Positions 7,608 to 15,982 of a stretch of DNA of 64,000 nt are shown one piece after another. Positions within the stretch are counted from its first letter, which is position 1; every line of letters begins with the position of its first letter. The stretch covers positions 1 to 64,000 of the forward strand of contig NZ_JBLBVL010000003.1 of assembly GCF_047250365.1 (NCBI RefSeq), given 5' to 3'. Under the pieces are notes generated by a model. It was given only the letters and a program-made list of their open reading frames with translations, was not told where the DNA came from and ran no database searches. The DNA comes from Thaumasiovibrio sp047250365. Lineage in GTDB: Bacteria; Pseudomonadota; Gammaproteobacteria; Enterobacterales; Vibrionaceae. Made by a program: the position numbers and the translations under genes.

Positions 7608-8597
7608 ATGGCAGAACAGTTCGAAGATCGCTTTCGTCGGCGATTTTACTACTTGCGTCTCTCCGTGACGGATGTCTGTAATTTCCGTTGCCAGTATTGC
7701 TTGCCTGATGGTTATTCCCCCCCTAGTGGAACGCGGTCCACTTTTCTTACGTTGCCTGAGATCGGTCGGGTGGTGCGTAGCTTTGCCCAATGCGGCACAG
7801 AGAAAGTGCGTATTACCGGAGGTGAGCCAACAATGCGGCGTGACTTTGGTGACATTATTGCGACGATTGCTGAAACCTCAGGAATTAAACATATTGCGAC
7901 CACCACCAATGGCTATCGATTAGCCGCTGGGATAGCGCAGTGGCGACAAGCAGGATTGACGCATTTAAACGTCAGTGTGGATAGTTTAGACCCGCGCATG
8001 TTTCATCAAATTACCGGGCAAAACCGTTTTCAGGCAGTGATGGCCGGGATTGATGCGGCATTTGATGCTGGCTTTGAACAGGTTAAGGTGAATACCGTTC
8101 TTTTAAAAGATCTGAATGCGACCCAGATTGAGGGTTTTTTTAATTGGGTGAAACACCGCCCGATTCAGCTGCGCTTTATTGAGCTGATGCAAACGGGTGA
8201 GATGGATAGCTTTTTCCAACGTTACCACCAGTCAGGTATTGCGCTGCGGCATCAACTTTTGGCTGAAGGGTGGCAGTTGCGTCGTCGAGGGAGTAGTGAT
8301 GGACCCGCTGAGGTCTATTTTCATGCTGATTACCAAGGAGAAATTGGGCTTATTTTGCCTTATGATGATGGTTTTTGCGACAGTTGTAATCGGTTGCGCA
8401 TCTCTGCACGTGGGAAACTACACCTTTGCCTATTTGGGGAGCAAGGCGTCCCTCTTAGGGCGTTGCTGCAAGACGATGCAGACCAAGCGGTGTTAATTGA
8501 GACTATTCAGCATGCTTTACAACTTAAACAGAAAGGCCATCATCTTCATGAAGGGCATTCGGGCATAACGCCACATCTAGCTTCAATTGGAGGTTAA
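7608..8597 (+). CDS. moaA: MoaA, GTP 3',8-cyclase
   Basis: MoaA is the radical-SAM enzyme that starts molybdopterin synthesis by cyclising GTP to 3',8-cH2GTP, which MoaC then converts to cPMP. The 329-aa product has the radical-SAM cluster C24-x3-C28-x2-C31, the SAM-binding TGGEPT motif, the C-terminal second cluster (CDSCNRLRISARGKLHLC) and the conserved terminal Gly-Gly of SGITPHLASIGG, which is needed in MoaA. The ATG at 7608 follows GGAAAGGTG inside the Moco riboswitch. In Vibrio and E. coli, moaA is followed by moaB/C/D/E; here the next gene, 3 bases on, is an unrelated unknown, so the rest of the pathway must be elsewhere. Confidence 0.97.
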   Translation: MAEQFEDRFRRRFYYLRLSVTDVCNFRCQYCLPDGYSPPSGTRSTFLTLPEIGRVVRSFAQCGTEKVRITGGEPTMRRDFGDIIATIAETSGIKHIATTTNGYRLAAGIAQWRQAGLTHLNVSVDSLDPRMFHQITGQNRFQAVMAGIDAAFDAGFEQVKVNTVLLKDLNATQIEGFFNWVKHRPIQLRFIELMQTGEMDSFFQRYHQSGIALRHQLLAEGWQLRRRGSSDGPAEVYFHADYQGEIGLILPYDDGFCDSCNRLRISARGKLHLCLFGEQGVPLRALLQDDADQAVLIETIQHALQLKQKGHHLHEGHSGITPHLASIGG

Positions 8598-8600
8598 TCG

Positions 8601-9179
8601 GTGGATGGCCGGCGTTTGTTATTTGATTTGCAGCCAATAGGGTGGGGAACAACGCAGATTGAACCGCTTGATACTTGGATGGTGCGTTGTCGATACGTTT
8701 TGCCTCATTTCCCTGATGATGTACTGGAGCAATGGCTATATCAACATTGGGCAGCAGTATTTGCACGTTGGGGAGGGCTGGCGTGGACGCAATTACGCTT
8801 TGTAAAGGTGAGTTGGAGCTTTGAACAAATCGAGAGTTTAATACAGATACCCTATCACGAGACATTAACACGGCTGTCACGACGGATGCAGCGGATCAGT
8901 TATCAAGATGATTCGCTAAATTGCTACTTTCGGGAGTTGTTAACCTGGCCTCGTCCGCCGATTATTTATTGGCATCAGCATGGCTTTTATTTGGATGATG
9001 GGCATTATATTCATCCCGGTTATAACCTAATTGAAGGTTATCACCGCTTTGCCGCACTCTATGCGATGCTTGCAGCATCGGCTATCTCCGCCAAGCAACA
9101 GCATGTGCTTTGGTTATGTCGCCAAAAAAACACACAACAAAAAGGCCCTTTACCAAGGGCCTTTACCAAGGGCCTTTGA
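8601..9179 (+). CDS. Unknown protein co-transcribed with moaA
   Basis: A 192-aa frame beginning with GTG 3 bases after moaA, with GGAGG 6 bases upstream, so it is in the moaA operon and under the Moco riboswitch. I do not recognise it. It is rich in Trp, His and Tyr; the segment HPGYNLIEGYHRFAALYAM has the look of the 'I.EGHHR..A' motif of ParB-like nuclease-fold proteins, but that is only a resemblance. The last dozen residues (KGPLPRAFTKGL) are encoded by a GC-rich hairpin with a tandem 13-base repeat, so the C-terminus may be recently altered or the native stop lost. A role in molybdenum enzyme maturation is possible from position only. Confidence 0.7.
   Translation: MDGRRLLFDLQPIGWGTTQIEPLDTWMVRCRYVLPHFPDDVLEQWLYQHWAAVFARWGGLAWTQLRFVKVSWSFEQIESLIQIPYHETLTRLSRRMQRISYQDDSLNCYFRELLTWPRPPIIYWHQHGFYLDDGHYIHPGYNLIEGYHRFAALYAMLAASAISAKQQHVLWLCRQKNTQQKGPLPRAFTKGL
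9141..9177 (+). repeat. Terminator-like hairpin with duplicated 3' arm
   Basis: AAAGGCCCTT (9141-9150) pairs perfectly with AAGGGCCTTT (9155-9164) across a TACC loop, and the 13-base unit AAGGGCCTTTACC (9155-9167) is then repeated (9168-9177). The look is of an intrinsic terminator whose 3' arm was duplicated by slippage, which pushed any T-tract away. It lies inside the end of the frame 8601-9179. Thirteen bases is not a multiple of three, so copy number changes the reading frame downstream. Confidence 0.65.
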
Positions 9180-9591
9180 ATGTTATTGAGTTGTTGCTTG
9201 TCATTGTGTTTTTTCAGGTTTTTTCGGCGTATTTTTTGCCGGAACGTAACCATGGCGAACACGAGAGCTGGATGGATGAGTATGGTAGCCTACAGGTCGC
9301 ATTATTATCTCTTAATGTGTCATCGGAACGGAAGTTGTGCCAGAGAGCTATCGCTGACATTAAGATCATACGCCACTTGTACTTATAATAAAGACGCAGG
9401 TTTCAAAAAGTTCACGATGTAATAATTTAATCTAAGTATTGTTTTAATATTACTTTTGGTTATTTGCTTTCATACTGCTGAGAACTGGAGATGTTTAAAT
9501 ATTGTGCCATAGTTAACAAGGGAGAATAACGTGTCACGGGTGTGTCGTTATTGTTTCTTACTTTTAAATTGGTATAGAAAGAGGACTCTTC
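9180..9591. other. Region without an assured gene
   Basis: Two overlapping rightward frames run here. One (9180-9422), in the frame of the upstream gene, gives a Cys/Arg/Ser-rich peptide that looks random. The other (about 9176-9388 if begun at TTG) gives a hydrophobic start (VIELLLVIVFFQVFSAYFL) followed by a charged tail, a plausible one-helix membrane peptide, but it has no clear ribosome site. Downstream is the leader of the small gene at 9592. Confidence 0.45.
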
Positions 9592-9741
9592 ATGAAGCAT
9601 GGTCGTATGAGCAATAAGCGTTTGAAGCAGATGATGCATGACTTAGGGATGGACGAAACATTTAACGAGAATGAAGCTATCGCGGATCAACAGCAAGATG
9701 AAGTAAATGAGCGTCCTTTTGATAATGATGAAACAAAATAA
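9592..9741 (+). CDS. Small acidic protein of 49 residues, unknown
   Basis: ATG at 9592 is preceded by AGAGGA at good distance. The product begins MKHGRMSNKRLKQMMHDLGM, a basic amphipathic helix, and ends in an acidic tail rich in Asp, Glu, Asn and Gln. The frame is closed by a good intrinsic terminator about 85 bases further on, so it looks like a short stand-alone transcription unit. I do not recognise the family. The sharp split into a basic head and acidic tail is like small adaptor or nucleic-acid-associated proteins, but that is guesswork. Confidence 0.6.
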   Translation: MKHGRMSNKRLKQMMHDLGMDETFNENEAIADQQQDEVNERPFDNDETK

Positions 9742-9827
9742 TAGTTTTTGATCTTGTAAGCATTATACCTCCCTGACGCGTTGCTATCGTTGACGGTGAT
9801 GGAAAAGAACAGTGATATATCGATCGG

Positions 9828-9849
9828 GCGCCCTAGTGGCGCTTTTTTT
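9828..9849 (+). terminator. Intrinsic terminator after the 49-aa gene
   Basis: Stem GCGCC (9828-9832) and GGCGC (9838-9842), loop CTAGT, followed by seven T. Confidence 0.8.
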
Positions 9850-10314
9850 GTTTTAAGTGTTGGCTTAAATAGGTCAAATGGGTATGCCTAGCGCCCATTA
9901 TTGTCAATTTACTTTGACTTGTTGCAGTTCTTTCATTTCAAGCTGTCGTATTGGTATTTTGTTGCACTTTATTGCATAACAGCGTGAGCCATGAAAATAG
10001 TAGTTTTATTCACCAATTCTCCTTCCCTTTACAGTTTAATAGACTGTTCTGCTGCCCGTATTGATGGTTGTTGAGAAAAAGAGATGAATTTTGTCTGTTT
10101 TGTAGTGTTAGGTGCTGCATTTGTGGCTTTTGTAAAGGCTAAAATCTGTTTTTGTGTCTCTGATGTAGTAAATACTTTCAGTAAATGATAATGTTTAAGG
10201 GTATTTCGCCTCTTGTTCTCGATTAATAGCATATTATTTCATCGTCTTTTAAGTTCGTAGAAGGTCGAGGCGGATAGTCAAGGAAGCATAACGCATTAAA
10301 TTTGGAGCTGATGC
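9850..10314. other. Leader and promoter region of oppA
   Basis: About 465 bases without a convincing gene; the leftward frame 10029-10232 has no ribosome site and is probably chance. It is AT-rich and has a long 5' leader ending in TTGGAGCTG, the oppA ribosome site. In enteric bacteria the oppA leader is a target of the GcvB sRNA; I could not confirm a matching site here. Confidence 0.5.
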
Positions 10315-11940
10315 ATGAACAAGAATAAAATTACTCAGGCGTTGTTATTGGCAGCGGGTATTTCTGTTGCTGCGGGCGCTGCTCAAGCGGCAAATATCCC
10401 TGAAGGCGTGAAATTAGCAGATAAACAAGAAATAGTCCGTGGTAATGGTACTGAAGTGGCGTCGATTGACCCGCACAAAACTCAAGGGGTGCCAGAATCT
10501 CACGTGATCCGTGATCTGTTAGAAGGCTTGGTTAACCAAGACGGCGAGGGTAATACCATTCCAGGCGTGGCTGAGCGTTGGGAAACGGAAGATAACAAAA
10601 CATTTACTTTCTACCTGCGCGAAGACGCGAAGTGGTCAAACGGCGATCCTGTTACTGCGCATGATTTTGTTTACAGCTTTAAGCGTGCAGTCGATCCTTT
10701 AACCGCTTCTCCATACTCTTGGTACATGGAATATACCAAGATGGTGAATGCGAAAGATATCGTTGCAGGCGATAAAGACAAAGAGACGTTGGGTGTTAAA
10801 GCCTTGGACGACCGCACATTGGTTGTTGAACTAGAAACATCGGTTCCATACTTTGTCATGATGATGGGGCACACAACCGTTAAACCTGTTCATCAAGCGA
10901 CAGTTGAAAAGTTTGGCGATCAGTGGACCAAGCCTGAAAACTTCGTTGGTAACGGTGCTTATGTTGTTGATCAATGGGTAGTCAACGAGCGTTTGGTTCT
11001 TAAGCGCAGTGAGACTTACTGGGATAACGATAACACCACACTAGAGAAGGTGACTTTCCTACCAATCGAGAACCAAGTGACAGAGATGAACCGTTTCTTG
11101 GCGGGTGAGATTGATTACACTAACGAATTGCCACTTGAGCACTTCAAACGTCTGCAAAAAGAGTACCCAGAGTCTGTTTCAGTAACGGGCAACCTATGTA
11201 CCTACTACTACATCTTCAATACCAAGAAAGCACCGTTTGATGATGTCCGTGTTCGTAAAGCGATCTCGTACGCTATCGACCGTGACATTGTAGCAGATGC
11301 TATTATGGGACAAGGCCAGAAGCCTGCTTACTTCTTAACACCTGAAATTACGGCGGGCTTCAACCCAGAAATGCCGGCTTATGGTCAAATGTCACAAGCT
11401 GAGCGTAACGCAGAAGCTGCACGCCTACTTGAGGAAGCTGGCTTTGGCAAAGGTAACCCACTGAAGTTTAACCTGCTTTACAACACCTCTGAGAACCATA
11501 AGAAGGTCGCGGTAGCGCTGGGCTCTATGTGGAAACGTACGCTAGGTCTAGATGTTACTCTTGAGAACCAAGAGTGGAAGACCTACTTGACCTCGAAAGA
11601 TTCGGGTGACTTCGAAGTGGCGCGTGCCGGCTGGTGTGGTGACTACAACGAAGCATCTTCGTTCTTAACACTGATGAAGAGTAATAACACCACCGGTGGT
11701 GTTCACTATGACAGCAAAGCCTACGATGCGATTATCGAACAAGCGATGCAGTCAACATCAGAAGAAGAGCGTCAGAAGTACTACCTACAAGCAGAGCAGC
11801 TAATGGCTGACGATATGCCTATAGCGCCTATTTATCAGTATGTTAAGTCCCGCTTGTTGTCGACGCAAGTTGGCGGATTCCCAGTTAACAACCCAGAAGA
11901 GAAGATCTACTCAAAAGATCTCTACATTATCGCTCAGTAA
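10315..11940 (+). CDS. oppA: OppA, periplasmic oligopeptide-binding protein
   Basis: OppA captures oligopeptides in the periplasm for the OppBCDF importer. The 541-aa product (E. coli 543) has a Sec signal peptide with cleavage after AAQA (about residue 26), then the family opening ASIDPHKTQG and LLEGLVNQDGEGNTIPGVAE typical of SBP family 5. Two Cys (in NLCTYYY and GWCGDYN) match the disulphide of E. coli OppA. It is first in the oppABCDF operon and separated from oppB by a strong hairpin, which would let oppA mRNA accumulate above the rest, as a binding protein needs. Codon use looks like a highly expressed gene. Confidence 0.97.
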   Translation: MNKNKITQALLLAAGISVAAGAAQAANIPEGVKLADKQEIVRGNGTEVASIDPHKTQGVPESHVIRDLLEGLVNQDGEGNTIPGVAERWETEDNKTFTFYLREDAKWSNGDPVTAHDFVYSFKRAVDPLTASPYSWYMEYTKMVNAKDIVAGDKDKETLGVKALDDRTLVVELETSVPYFVMMMGHTTVKPVHQATVEKFGDQWTKPENFVGNGAYVVDQWVVNERLVLKRSETYWDNDNTTLEKVTFLPIENQVTEMNRFLAGEIDYTNELPLEHFKRLQKEYPESVSVTGNLCTYYYIFNTKKAPFDDVRVRKAISYAIDRDIVADAIMGQGQKPAYFLTPEITAGFNPEMPAYGQMSQAERNAEAARLLEEAGFGKGNPLKFNLLYNTSENHKKVAVALGSMWKRTLGLDVTLENQEWKTYLTSKDSGDFEVARAGWCGDYNEASSFLTLMKSNNTTGGVHYDSKAYDAIIEQAMQSTSEEERQKYYLQAEQLMADDMPIAPIYQYVKSRLLSTQVGGFPVNNPEEKIYSKDLYIIAQ

Positions 11941-11972
11941 TTCACGAGCAACATTATTATAAAAATTGAGCC

Positions 11973-11996
11973 CTGCCTGTGAGGCTTCACAGGCAG
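11973..11996 (+). terminator. Strong hairpin between oppA and oppB
   Basis: CTGCCTGTGA (11973-11982) and TCACAGGCAG (11987-11996) form a perfect 10-bp stem with a four-base loop. There is only TGCTTTG after it, so full termination is unlikely; it probably protects the oppA 3' end or partly terminates, giving more oppA than oppBCDF. Confidence 0.7.
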
Positions 11997-12036
11997 TGCT
12001 TTGCATTTCACTGTCACACACTAATAGAGTTCGCTT

Positions 12037-12957
12037 ATGCTTAAATTCATTGCGAAAAGGATCTTAGAAGCAATACCTACGCTGTTGGTATTGATTACGG
12101 CGTCCTTTTTTTTAATGCGCTTTGCGCCAGGCAACCCCTTTTCTACTGAACGTCCACTACCGCCAGCAGTCATGGCGAATATTGAGGCGAAATACGGTTT
12201 AGATAAACCGGTATTTGAGCAATACACCACCTATCTCGGCAATATACTACGAGGTGACTTTGGTCCTTCTTTCAAATACTTAGACTATTCGGTAAACGAG
12301 TTGATTAGTGCTGCACTGCCTGTGTCGGCGCAAATTGGTATTGCCGCCTTTGTTTTTACCGTTGTTATGGGAGTGACGGTCGGAACCATTGCCGCGCTGA
12401 AACAAAATAGCTGGATAGACTATCTGATTATGTCAACCGCGATGGCTGGGGTCGTCATGCCCTCCTTTGTGTTGGCGCCCGTGCTTATTTATGTCTTCTC
12501 GATCAAACTCGGCTGGCTGCCCGCTGGTGGTTGGCATGGCGGGGGAATACAGTACATGCTCTTGCCGATGTTCGGCATGTCACTTTTGTACGTCGCAACT
12601 TTTGCTCGTATCACGCGTGGCAGTATGATTGAAACCCTTAACAGTAACTTTATCCGCACGGCGCGAGCGAAGGGATTGAGTTATCGCTACATTGTGATTA
12701 AGCACGCGCTTAAGCCTGCGATGCTGCCTGTAGTTTCTTACATGGGGCCTGCATTCGTCGGTATTATCACTGGCTCTGTGGTGATCGAAACGATCTTTGG
12801 TCTACCCGGTATCGGTAAGCTGTTTGTTAATGCAGCCTTTAACCGTGATTACTCGCTAGTGCTCGGGGTAACCATCTTGATCGGTACCTTGACCATTATC
12901 TTTAACGCCATTGTTGATATCGTACTTGCGTATATCGATCCAAAGATCCGTTACTAA
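12037..12957 (+). CDS. oppB: OppB, oligopeptide permease inner-membrane subunit
   Basis: OppB forms half of the membrane channel of the oligopeptide ABC importer. The 306-aa product matches E. coli OppB in length. It starts MLKFIAKRILEAIPTLLVL with a first membrane helix, has about six helices in all, and carries the coupling-helix (EAA) region FIRTARAKGLSYRYIVIKHALKPA seen around residues 205-230, where it contacts the ATPases OppD/OppF. It is followed 10 bases later by oppC. Confidence 0.96.
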   Translation: MLKFIAKRILEAIPTLLVLITASFFLMRFAPGNPFSTERPLPPAVMANIEAKYGLDKPVFEQYTTYLGNILRGDFGPSFKYLDYSVNELISAALPVSAQIGIAAFVFTVVMGVTVGTIAALKQNSWIDYLIMSTAMAGVVMPSFVLAPVLIYVFSIKLGWLPAGGWHGGGIQYMLLPMFGMSLLYVATFARITRGSMIETLNSNFIRTARAKGLSYRYIVIKHALKPAMLPVVSYMGPAFVGIITGSVVIETIFGLPGIGKLFVNAAFNRDYSLVLGVTILIGTLTIIFNAIVDIVLAYIDPKIRY

Positions 12958-12967
12958 GGTGGCTCCA

Positions 12968-13882
12968 ATGATAAAGATTCAAGAAAACGTAGACGCATTG
13001 GAGAAGTTCTCTGAGCAGCTGGAAGTCGAAGGCCGCAGTTTGTGGCAGGATGCCCGTATCCGCTTCATGCGAAATAAAGCGGCGATGACTGGTCTGTTTA
13101 TTCTTATGCTGATCACCCTCGCCGTTATTTTTGGGCCGATGTTTGCCCCTTATGCCTTTGATGAGACTGACTGGTATGCGATGCATGCAGCCCCTTCATT
13201 TGGTGAAGAGGGAGCACACTGGTTTGGTACTGATAGTTTAGGTCGCGATTTGTATGTGCGTACCTTAGTCGGTGGCCGTATCTCGATGATGGTTGGCGTT
13301 ATGGGGGCGCTGGTTGCTGTCGTTATCGGTACCCTTTATGGTGCGACATCGGGCTTTATTGGCGGTCGAACTGACCGTGTGATGATGCGTATTCTCGAGA
13401 TCCTATACTCAATTCCTTTCATGTTCTTTGTTATCGTTCTGGTGACAATTTTCGGTCGTAATATCATGTTGATCTTCGTTGCGATTGGGGCGATCTCTTG
13501 GCTTGATATGGCGCGTATTGTGCGTGGGCAAACGTTGAGTTTACGCAGTAAAGAGTTTATTGAAGCTGCGTATGTTTGTGGCGTGAGCCGCTGGAGCATT
13601 ATCACGCGACATATTGTGCCTAATGTATTAGGTATTGTTGCCGTTTATTCCACGCTGTTGGTACCAAGCATGATCCTGACGGAGTCGTTCCTGTCATTCC
13701 TAGGCCTAGGGGTGCAAGAGCCGATGACCAGTTGGGGGGCCTTATTGCAAGAAGGTTCACAAACAATGGAGCTGGCGATTTGGCAATTGCTATTCCCTGC
13801 TGCCTTTATGGTAACCACCCTGTTTTGTTTCAATTATGTTGGTGATGGTCTGCGTGATGCGTTGGATCCAAAAGATCGCTAA
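12968..13882 (+). CDS. oppC: OppC, oligopeptide permease inner-membrane subunit
   Basis: OppC is the second channel subunit. With ATG 12968, which has AAGGTGG just upstream, the product is 304 aa (E. coli 302); the longer frame from 12911 would overlap oppB and is not needed. It has an N-terminal cytoplasmic segment, the GTDSLGRDLYVRTLVGGRISM motif that begins the conserved permease domain, six membrane helices and the EAA loop FIEAAYVCGVSRWSIITRHIVPN. oppD follows after 9 bases. Confidence 0.96.
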   Translation: MIKIQENVDALEKFSEQLEVEGRSLWQDARIRFMRNKAAMTGLFILMLITLAVIFGPMFAPYAFDETDWYAMHAAPSFGEEGAHWFGTDSLGRDLYVRTLVGGRISMMVGVMGALVAVVIGTLYGATSGFIGGRTDRVMMRILEILYSIPFMFFVIVLVTIFGRNIMLIFVAIGAISWLDMARIVRGQTLSLRSKEFIEAAYVCGVSRWSIITRHIVPNVLGIVAVYSTLLVPSMILTESFLSFLGLGVQEPMTSWGALLQEGSQTMELAIWQLLFPAAFMVTTLFCFNYVGDGLRDALDPKDR

Positions 13883-13891
13883 GGAGGAAGG

Positions 13892-14857
13892 ATGAGCCTT
13901 TTAGATGTAAAAGATCTGCGCGTAGAGTTTACCACTCAAGATGGCAATGTTACCGCAGTTAATGACCTGAACTTCTCACTATCAAAAGGGGAGACATTAG
14001 GGATTGTGGGCGAGTCAGGCTCAGGTAAAAGTCAGACTGTTTTTGCCATCATGGGACTGTTGGCAAAAAATGGCATTGTGCATGGTAGTGCTAAGTTTGA
14101 AGGTCGTGAGATTTTGAAACTCCCCGAGCACGAGCTAAATCGTATTCGCGCAGAGCAGATTGCGATGATTTTCCAAGATCCGATGACCTCACTGAATCCT
14201 TATATGAAGGTGAGTGATCAGCTAATGGAAGTACTCATGTTGCATAAAGGCATGGGACGTTCGGAAGCGTTTGAAGAGTCGGTGCGCATGTTAGAAGCGG
14301 TTAAAATACCGGAAGCCCGCAAGCGTATTACCATGTACCCACACGAGTTTTCTGGTGGCATGCGTCAACGCGTGATGATTGCAATGGCACTGTTGTGCCG
14401 TCCAAAACTCTTGATTGCAGATGAACCGACCACTGCGCTAGATGTGACCGTACAAGCGCAGATCATGGATTTGCTCAATGAGCTAAAAAGTGAGTTTAAT
14501 ACGGCCATTATTATGATCACCCACGACTTGGGTGTGGTGGCGGGCAGTTGTGACAAAGTACTGGTTATGTATGCTGGGCGTACCATGGAGTACGGCAAGG
14601 TTGATGAGATCTATTACAAACCCGCCCACCCATATACAGAAGGCTTGTTAAAGGCGATCCCTCGCTTGGATACGGATGGCGAAATTCTGCCAACCATTCC
14701 GGGCAATCCACCGAACTTATTGCATCTCCCACCAGGGTGTCCATATCAGGATCGTTGCCATCGAGTAACGGCGAACTGCAAATTAAATACACCAAAATTA
14801 GAAGCATTTGGGCATGAGCGTTTACGTGCCTGTTTCTCTGACTGGCAGACGTGGTAA
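13892..14857 (+). CDS. oppD: OppD, oligopeptide transport ATPase
   Basis: One of the two ATPases that power peptide import. The 321-aa protein has Walker A GESGSGKS, the Q-loop MIFQDPMTSLNPYMKV, signature FSGGMRQRV, Walker B LLIADEPTTALD and the H-loop ITHDLGVV. A C-terminal oligopeptide/dipeptide-transporter domain contains four Cys (GCPYQDRCHRVTANC ... ACFSDW) that hold a [4Fe-4S] cluster in the family. ATG 13892 follows AAGGAGG directly after the oppC stop. Confidence 0.96.
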   Translation: MSLLDVKDLRVEFTTQDGNVTAVNDLNFSLSKGETLGIVGESGSGKSQTVFAIMGLLAKNGIVHGSAKFEGREILKLPEHELNRIRAEQIAMIFQDPMTSLNPYMKVSDQLMEVLMLHKGMGRSEAFEESVRMLEAVKIPEARKRITMYPHEFSGGMRQRVMIAMALLCRPKLLIADEPTTALDVTVQAQIMDLLNELKSEFNTAIIMITHDLGVVAGSCDKVLVMYAGRTMEYGKVDEIYYKPAHPYTEGLLKAIPRLDTDGEILPTIPGNPPNLLHLPPGCPYQDRCHRVTANCKLNTPKLEAFGHERLRACFSDWQTW

Positions 14858-14871
14858 GGAGGAGAATTGAT

Positions 14872-15867
14872 ATGGAAGCACAAAAACAAGTTTTGTTAGA
14901 TGTAAAGGATCTTAAAGTCCATTTTGATATCGCCTCTAAATCTGCATGGCCGTGGAGTAAGCCGTCGACATTGAAAGCGGTAGATGGGGTCGATATTCGT
15001 CTGTATGAAGGGGAGACTCTTGGTGTTGTGGGTGAGTCTGGTTGTGGAAAATCGACCTTTGCGCGCGCGATAATCGGTTTAGTTGAGGCAACAGACGGCA
15101 ATGTTGTTTGGCTTGGGCAAGATTTAACCAAATTGCCGCGCAATGCACTGCGTGAAAAGCGCAAAGAGATCCAGATGATTTTCCAAGATCCCTTGGCATC
15201 ATTGAATCCGCGTATGACGATTGGCGATATTATTGCCGAGCCATTACGGACATTTTATCCCAATAAAACCAAGGATGAAGTGAAAGCAGAAGTGAAGTCG
15301 ATGATGACCAAAGTCGGCTTATTACCTAATGTGATTAACCGCTATCCACATGAATTCTCAGGTGGTCAGTGTCAGCGTATCGGTATTGCCCGTGCATTGA
15401 TTCTTAAACCAAAGATGATCATTTGTGATGAGCCAGTGTCAGCGTTGGATGTGTCTATTCAGGCGCAAGTGGTTAATCTACTGATGGAAGTTCAGAAGGA
15501 GATGGGGTTATCACTCATTTTCATCGCTCATGACTTGTCGGTTGTAAAACACATTTCTGATCGCGTATTGGTGATGTATTTGGGTAATCCTGTCGAGATG
15601 GGAGAAGGTGAGCAGTTATTTGCCAACCCGTTACACCCATATACCAAAGCGTTGATGTCTGCTGTGCCGATCCCAGACCCAGAAATTGAACGCAATAAAA
15701 AGATCCAAATGCTAGAAGGTGAACTTCCTTCGCCAATTAATCCACCTTCGGGATGTGTTTTCCGTACGCGTTGCCCATTGGCAACAGCTGAGTGCGCTCA
15801 AGAAAGACCCCACCTGAAAGGAAATGAGAGACATGCTGTGTCTTGCCTACACGTAGAACCGTTTTAG
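14872..15867 (+). CDS. oppF: OppF, oligopeptide transport ATPase
   Basis: Second ATPase of the importer, pairing with OppD. Using ATG 14872 (AAGGAGGAG 7 bases upstream) it is 331 aa, like E. coli OppF (334). Walker A GESGCGKS, MIFQDPLASLNPRM, signature FSGGQCQR, Walker B IICDEPVSALD and the C-terminal Cys-containing domain (SGCVFRTRCPLATAEC) are all present. It is the last gene of the operon and is followed by a strong terminator. Confidence 0.96.
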   Translation: MEAQKQVLLDVKDLKVHFDIASKSAWPWSKPSTLKAVDGVDIRLYEGETLGVVGESGCGKSTFARAIIGLVEATDGNVVWLGQDLTKLPRNALREKRKEIQMIFQDPLASLNPRMTIGDIIAEPLRTFYPNKTKDEVKAEVKSMMTKVGLLPNVINRYPHEFSGGQCQRIGIARALILKPKMIICDEPVSALDVSIQAQVVNLLMEVQKEMGLSLIFIAHDLSVVKHISDRVLVMYLGNPVEMGEGEQLFANPLHPYTKALMSAVPIPDPEIERNKKIQMLEGELPSPINPPSGCVFRTRCPLATAECAQERPHLKGNERHAVSCLHVEPF

Positions 15868-15882
15868 TCTGTGACAGACTTC

Positions 15883-15908
15883 GGCGCGGTGAGAGCCGCG
15901 CCTTTTTT
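15883..15908 (+). terminator. Intrinsic terminator of oppABCDF
   Basis: GGCGCGG (15883-15889) pairs with CCGCGCC (15896-15902), followed by six T. Confidence 0.92.
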
Positions 15909-15982
15909 GTTTCTCTAGATTGTTATTTGAATTATTGGCGTCCCTATAGGGAGCGCTGTATTCGCGCTGCGTCAATTGAGCA

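Noticed and set aside
9180..9422. 80-codon frame directly after the unknown moaA-linked gene
   Set aside because: Rich in Cys, Arg and Ser, no ribosome site, and starts directly at the preceding stop; looks like non-coding DNA.
10029..10232. Leftward 67-codon frame before oppA
   Set aside because: No ribosome site and low-complexity composition; it lies in the oppA leader.
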